A stretch of 64,000 bases of DNA, from the NCBI GenBank assembly GCA_002943765.1, contig PQWQ01000010.1, positions 188,501 through 252,500 of the forward strand, written 5' to 3'. Under the pieces are notes generated by a model that made no database searches, was not told the origin of the DNA, and worked only from the letters and a program-made list of their open reading frames with translations. Below are positions 58,801 through 64,000 of the stretch, in pieces. This DNA comes from Psoroptes ovis (taxonomy: Eukaryota > Arthropoda > Arachnida > Sarcoptiformes > Psoroptidae). Both the position numbers and the translations under genes were made by a program. Positions within the stretch are counted from its first letter, which is position 1, and each line of letters opens with the position of its first letter.

Positions 58801-59842
58801 ACCAATATTCAATGATATGGATGAATTACAATCATCCACATCAAAATCATTACCAGGAATGTTAGCATTCATTAATAGTGAACAATCGCTATTGCTTCGT
58901 GTTATGAATGGTTGGCAATATATTTCGGTATTTGCAATTTTTTTCAAATGAATAAAATTATATTTGAATTTAATCAATTTTTCTTTGTGTAATCAATACA
59001 AGCTTGGAAGAACAATTAAACCGAATGAAAATGGATCAAATAAATTGAGTCATGATGATACAACATTCATAGATGAAACAATTAATGATGATTTTAATCA
59101 ATTACAACAACAGCCACAACCACCAATCTCAATGAATCGGGTAATTTTTTTTTTTTTTTTTTTTTGTTTGAATTAACACAGAATTCCCTGTTTGAACTAA
59201 TTATTAATATTTTCTATGATTCGTATTGCAACAGCATATTTTGCACGATCGAAAGGTAAACCAATATTGATTGTTTGATTGAATTAATTATGAATAAATT
59301 TCGAAATTTCACAGTTACGTTTGATTGCATTGAATCAACCATATACCGGTAATATGCATAGTGTTCGTGATGTTGACTATGAATGTTTTCGACAATCAAG
59401 ACGTTCGAATTTAAAAGGTACTTTTCGTGCATTTTTAACATCAAACGTACAGAATTTGGACACCATAATTCGACAACGTGATTTACGTACACCGATTGTG
59501 AATTCAAAAAATGAACTGTTATTCAATCAAGCCAAAGACATATTCACTGGTTATGGTGGACAGTTTCAATATCATTCATCAAAACCAAATCTTTACAGTT
59601 TCGATGGACGTAATATTTTTGATGATGATAAACAATGGCCACAAAAATTGATATGGCATGGTTCAAATAAAAACGGGCAATTCAATTTCGATTCATCATG
59701 CGATTCATGGAATTCCAACTCGATAACAAAATATGGTATGGCCAGTAATTTGATGCGTGGTAAACTGTTAGATCAAGAAAAATATTCATGTAATAATCTC
59801 TTCATAGTGCTTTGTATTGAAATAACAACCGAACGTGAATGA
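55841..59842 (+). CDS. Mp: Multiplexin (collagen XV/XVIII) with trimerisation and endostatin domains, miniature form
   Basis: Nine exons: 55841-56011, 57911-58192, 58253-58418, 58478-58533, 58601-58618 (18 bp), 58700-58927, 59003-59140, 59235-59255 (21 bp) and 59315-59842. All phases close, giving 535 aa. A signal peptide follows the first ATG (ILILWVLLLLFMNQI). An acidic Asp-rich segment and a Cys cluster (CCFQC) follow. Short interrupted triple-helix blocks come next: GPKGDAGPRGLPG..., GEPGPPGPRGLPG..., GPIGPKGPKGD and GIKGEKGEPG. Then a trimerisation domain (GMLAFINSEQSLLLRVMNGWQYI) and a complete endostatin domain: LRLIALNQPYTGNM, ECFRQSRRSNLKGTFRAFL, PIVNSKNELLF, FDGRN, WPQKLIWHGS, FIVLCIE. 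Family members are basement-membrane collagens; endostatin is proteolytically released. This is far shorter than vertebrate or fly multiplexins. Upstream exons could exist, but the signal peptide argues this is the real start. Confidence 0.88.
56068..56146. mobile_element. Mariner-like MITE, family 1 subfamily B, copy 3
   Basis: A 79-bp element, left end TTAGGTTGTCCGGAAAATTT, right end CTTGTCGGACAACCTAA, interior GCCGGTTATATTGAGG; intronic. Confidence 0.8.
56581..56706. mobile_element. Short inverted-repeat element, family 2, copy 3
   Basis: A ~126-bp palindrome from TACAAGGTTTAAAGTTTT to AAAACTTTTTGAAACCTTGTA with TTCGTAGTTTTAAAA / AAAACTACGAA arms. Ends have matching TACAAGG/CCTTGTA. Confidence 0.8.
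57414..57537. mobile_element. Short inverted-repeat element, family 2, copy 4
   Basis: A ~124-bp palindrome from TACAGGGTTTAAAGCTTT to AAAATTTAAAACCCTGTA, the best matched ends of the family. Intronic, about 700 bp after copy 3. Confidence 0.8.
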
Positions 59843-60809
59843 GACACACTCGATTAATCGAATCAATCAAATGATCATCATTTATCATTCATTTAACCAT
59901 ACTATTTTATAATAATCAAATTTCGCTTACTTTGAATTTCGCTTACTACCGAATCAATGCTTTAGCCTCTTTAGTTTTAGAATTTTTTTTTACTTTAACA
60001 TTTATTATCATATAAAATATGCTGCCAAATATATTTATTTATATTTATATAAATAATGAATTTTAATCGATTTACACGAAAATTCTTTTTTTATAAAATA
60101 TGTGAATTTGAATTTGAATAAAATGGAGTTATGATAAGAAAAAGAGAAAAAGGAAAAAATTGAAATTTTACAAATGGAATCATAAATTTTAAATTGATTG
60201 ATTGTTCAATATTGTTGTTGATGATGATGAAAAAAATCACAGGTAACAAAAAGATTGATTTACTTTTGTTGTGATTGTTGTCTTTGCCTTCTCCTTCGAA
60301 AACGAAAACGTTCGAATAATCTTCGACTTTTGATATTCTTTTGTATTATTTCATTGATTGATTTGATTTGATTTGATGTTTGAATCCAAGAGTAAAAGAG
60401 TGATATATGTGTAAAAATATAAAAGAAAAATGGAGAAATATTCGATAGAAAAAAATATAAATAAAAAATTATAAAATTTGTGTGTTTGTGTGTATTTATA
60501 ATTAATCAATTATTTTAGTTATAAATGTAGCAGCAAAATTATTTTGTAAATTTGAAAATCGAAATAAATAAATATATAAAATTGTTTGGACTAGACAGTT
60601 ATTTATGATTTATATTATGGAATAATAATAAGTAGGGAAATTGATTTTTCATTCATGCAGCGTTATAATTATAGCATAATATTTTTTTTCTCGATTGATT
60701 TATTGCGTTAGTAATTTATTTGATTGATATAATTGTTAATACATTATAAAGCATTAAAGCTTTATTATTTTGGCATTGTTTGTTTGTTTGCTTTGTTATC
60801 AGACAATCA
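59843..60809. other. Spacer between converging multiplexin and neurabin genes
   Basis: About 970 bp; multiplexin 3'UTR with AATAAA at 60117-60122 and neurabin 3' flank. AT-rich, no gene seen. Confidence 0.6.
60117..60122 (+). terminator. Possible poly(A) signal of multiplexin
   Basis: AATAAA 275 bp after the endostatin stop codon; other AT-rich signals lie nearby, so the true 3' end is uncertain. Confidence 0.4.
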
Positions 60810-63100
60810 TCATTTGAAAGCATTACGAAAATATATTTTTCCATCTCTTACTTTGTCTTTATTATTACGATCTTTATCTAATGTTTGTCGAAATTCTTTA
60901 ATTTTTCTTTTTAATAATTGTCGATCATTACTATTGACGATACCTAATGCCTAATGTGTACAAAATGATAAATGATCAAATAATTTCAAAAATTTTCGAG
61001 AATGATTACAAACCTTTAATTGTGCACTGTCCAATTGTAAGAATCGAGCACCAGTTATATTTTCATCTTGAAAATTTTGACCATAAATACCTAAATTGAT
61101 TTGATTTAAATATTCGACCACATCCAATACACTCCAATCACAAACAGATATATTACTATTATTATTATTATTATTTGATAATTGATATGATTGTTGTTGC
61201 TGTTGATGTTGATAATTATTTACTGATGATAATGATGTATTCGATGTTATGGCATTCATCATCATCATTGATGATGACAATGATGATGTATCACTGGGAT
61301 ATGTTGAATTGAATGTTTGTGAATTTTGTTCATTGAAATCATCAGTAAAATTATTATTAGTCAAACATGTTGATATTGAATCATTATCATTATTATTATT
61401 ATCAAATGTGAATGCTGATGAATTCGGTGATTTAATTGAACAACCAGATATTGTTGATGAGCAGGCAGATGATGTGGATGATGTTGATGATATGATGGAC
61501 ATATTCGATGATTGTATTTGACTATTATTATCAACCGTTGTACGTATTGGTGATGATGATGATTGCATAGGAGATGATGACACTGGGTTATCATGCATTG
61601 ATGATGGTGATGGTTCGGCATAATGCTGATACTTTTGAGGTGATGACGAAGATGATGTAGATGAATTATCTGAATTGATATTATTTGGATTTATTAAATT
61701 AAATTTTGGCGAATTAGAATTGGTATTTTTAGCTAAAATAGCAACAGCGGCAGCTTGTTGACATATCATTTTAGCTTGTGTTCGTGATGGTGATGATGAT
61801 GAATGTGATGACGATGAACAAGATGATTGATTCGATAAAATACTGGAACATTTTACTAATGATGATGATGAATGATGCTGCTGCTGTGGTTGCGTTTGCT
61901 CATCACTTTGATTATTGATCAACATAGATTCATTCATATCCGATGTTTCTGAATGAATTTCTTCGACATCATCATTTGTAAGTTCATAACTCTGATCATT
62001 ATCGATTGATGATGATCGATTCGACATTGATGATAATGATGAATTTTTCTTTATCAAATTCGATGATGGTGGCTGACGATTAGCTAAACTACCACGATTT
62101 ACAAGTTCTGCTTTTTGTTTCGAATATGTTGTATCTAGCAGAGGAATGTTTTCATTTTTCAATATAATTTCATCAAATGATTGATTATTGTTTGTTTTTG
62201 TTTCATTATCATTGCCATTGTTATCATCATCATTATTATCACTAATATTGGCATCGACATCTTCATTATGATCACTACCATATTTATCATTGATTTCAAC
62301 TGTTTTCTTATAATTTTCATTAAGCTGTTTTTCCAGGCATAATATTCGTTGTTGTAATGAATCAATCATCAATATTGATTGCTGTTTTTCTTCATCGACC
62401 ATTTTCCGGAATAATTGATCTTTTTCAATCATATCTTGTTCACGTTGTTGTAATTCTTTTAATAATTTTTTTAATTTAAGATATTTTTTCTCCAATAAAT
62501 TATATTGTTGTTTGAATTCATTGAAAAGGCTATTTTTTTGTTCTAATTCATTTTTCAATGCAATTATTTGTGATTCTTTTTCTTTGGAAGCAACGATTTC
62601 TTCATCTAATTGTTTTTGTTTTTCATACAGTTTTTCATCAGATTTTTTCTTCATTTGACATATTTCATCGGTCAGTGTTGTATATTTTGATTGCCATTCA
62701 ACAATATTACGTTTTAGCACATCAATATCATGTAATGATTGTAAATGTTGTTGTTGTATATATGTTATATTAATATTATTATTGTTATTCGAATCATTTA
62801 ATTGATTATTCATTGAAGATGATTTATTTGTTGGCAGCGGTGGCGGCTCAGTCACCTGATTGAACGGCTGCTGTTGTGGTGGAATAACATTATCTTTCAT
62901 TGCAGAATCATTCGAAATATGATTATTTTGTAATTTAGTTTGTTGTTGTTGTTGTTGATGTTCACCACTCATCATCATCATCATCATTTCATTATTTGTT
63001 TCCATGTTATTATCGTTATTATTATTACTGTGATTATTATCCATCATTGAATACATAATCGAATCTGATTGTCTATGTTGTTGATTCATTAACATCATTT

Positions 63101-63131
<31 letters not shown>

Positions 63132-64000
63132 TTGTTCAGATTGTATCGAACGTGATATTAATTGTGCTATTTCACTATTAGCTGGATCACGTTCACGTCC
63201 AATTAAAAATTGTACTAAACCTGTTGTCGATCTTAATACTGATGCTGCATATGATTGTGTGACGCCGACTAATGATTTTCCATCCACTTCAATTATTTGA
63301 TCATTTGGTTGTATGCTGAAATATGGAGAAAAAATAGATTAATAAAATGAAAATATGTATCATGTAATATATTACCGTCCATCACGGTGTACTGGGCCAC
63401 CTTCGGAAATTGTTTTAACAAATATTCCAAGTTTTTCAATACCAGCATCAGCTCCGACTCCCATTCTATTATTGAATTGTAAATTGATTCGAATTAAAAA
63501 TTATTTTAAATCATAAAAAGAAAAAAAATAACATACCCAATGATACTGAAACCAAGCCCTTCATCACCTTTGATAATTTCGACAGGGAATGTATCCATTT
63601 TTTCGATACGCTTTTCTAATTCATATTCAGCCGAAGCAACAACCGGATCGAATTCTTCATTACGACGATCATATTCTTCAGCTGAATATGTCATAAATAC
63701 TTTGATTGGTTCCGAACTGAAACGTACTTTACTGCTACGTTTTTTCGACGGCATTATTATGCGTCCAGCTGCCAAATCGTATTGATCTGATTGTCGATAG
63801 GAATATCTTGACATATCATTATCATTAATATCAGTTGAGATTAGATTATCATCATCATCATCGTCATCGGTTTCTGGTGGTATACCGGGAGCTTCCATAT
63901 ATAATTCACCATCTTTACGACGATGAAATGGTATATCGTCAATGAATATTAATTCATTATTATCATTATCATTATTGTTAGTATAATTGGAATCGATGTT
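60810..64000 (-). CDS. Neurabin/spinophilin (PPP1R9 family), C-terminal part (5' end outside window)
   Basis: Four exons are seen: 63537-64000 (continuing past the right edge), 63376-63465, 61014-63315 and 60810-60950, with phases 2, 2 and 0. Near the edge is DIPFHRRKDGELYMEAPGI. Then the PP1-docking RVxF motif KVRF (63719-63730) in SSKVRFSSEPIKVFMTYS, and the family block DRRNEEFDPVVASAEYELE. The PDZ domain spans three exons: GLGFSIIGMGVGADAG, LGIFVKT, RDGRIQPNDQIIEVDG. A coiled coil and a disordered acidic/Ser/Gln-rich region follow. A C-terminal SAM domain (WSVLDVVEYLNQINL, ITGARFLQLDSAQLK-ALGI) has its last part in exon 4 (SNDRQLLKRKIKEFR). The protein targets PP1 to actin-rich and synaptic sites; the fly homologue is Spinophilin (Spn). 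Splicing to exon 4 uses a weak GTTTGT donor but is needed to complete SAM. An internal GTAAGA after DKDRNNKD could splice to yet further 3' coding sequence. Confidence 0.9.

Noticed and set aside
61249..61521. Plus-strand acidic ORF
   Set aside because: Antisense of the Ser-rich disordered region of neurabin; Asp/Val runs are complements of TCA/ATC repeats.

Overview
The window is eukaryotic nuclear DNA, very AT-rich, with compact genes and many short introns (about 50-110 bp) that use GT...AG boundaries. The gene set is animal: CD36-type receptor, peptide GPCR, KDM2, multiplexin/endostatin, neurabin, cytospin, G-alpha, iPLA2-beta. Proteins carry long Asn, Gln, Ser and Asp homopolymer tracts encoded by AAT/CAA/TCA/GAT runs. 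AT content, tiny introns and an arthropod-like repertoire suggest an arthropod, most likely an acariform (dust-mite-like) mite; the species assignment is inference.

Layout. 1-665 (-): N-terminal part of a CD36/SCARB-family protein, running off the left edge. 969-2347 (-): peptide GPCR. 4489-6127 (+): Cys-rich single-pass membrane protein. 7111-8834 (+) and 9173-10777 (-): two SLC35G/EamA transporters, tail to tail. 14325-14971 (+): adenylate kinase 1. 15045-15868 (-): unidentified four-TM protein. 17043-18184 (+): secreted serine protease. 22858-26205 (+): SLC16 monocarboxylate transporter with a very large central loop. 26544-30052 (-): cytospin, with a probable alternative 5' exon set at 31081-33299. 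34920-37482 (-): ENT4-like transporter, head to head with KDM2 (38370-45171, +; JmjC, CxxC, PHD, F-box, LRR), which is interrupted by an in-frame stop and AATAAA between its demethylase half and its CxxC half. 45371-46646: 44-bp minisatellite between the converging 3' ends of KDM2 and iPLA2-beta (46719-49446, -). 49887-51380 (-): divergent G-protein alpha subunit. 52760-54538 (-): GT92 glycosyltransferase. 55841-59842 (+): miniature collagen XV/XVIII (multiplexin) with endostatin domain. 60810-64000 (-): neurabin/spinophilin, running off the right edge.

Exon-intron structures were worked out by hand from splice-site consensus, reading-frame phase and protein-family alignment from memory. For nearly all genes the phases close exactly. 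Two junctions stay open: the KDM2 middle and the cytospin alternative 5' exons.

The genes are unrelated neighbours, as expected in an animal genome, not a pathway cluster. The intergenic and intronic DNA contains two families of very short inverted-repeat elements: nine ~80-bp copies with mariner-like ends (two subfamilies) and four ~125-bp copies with ends like TACAGGGTTT. There are also simple repeats and one minisatellite. No rRNA, tRNA or CRISPR was recognised.
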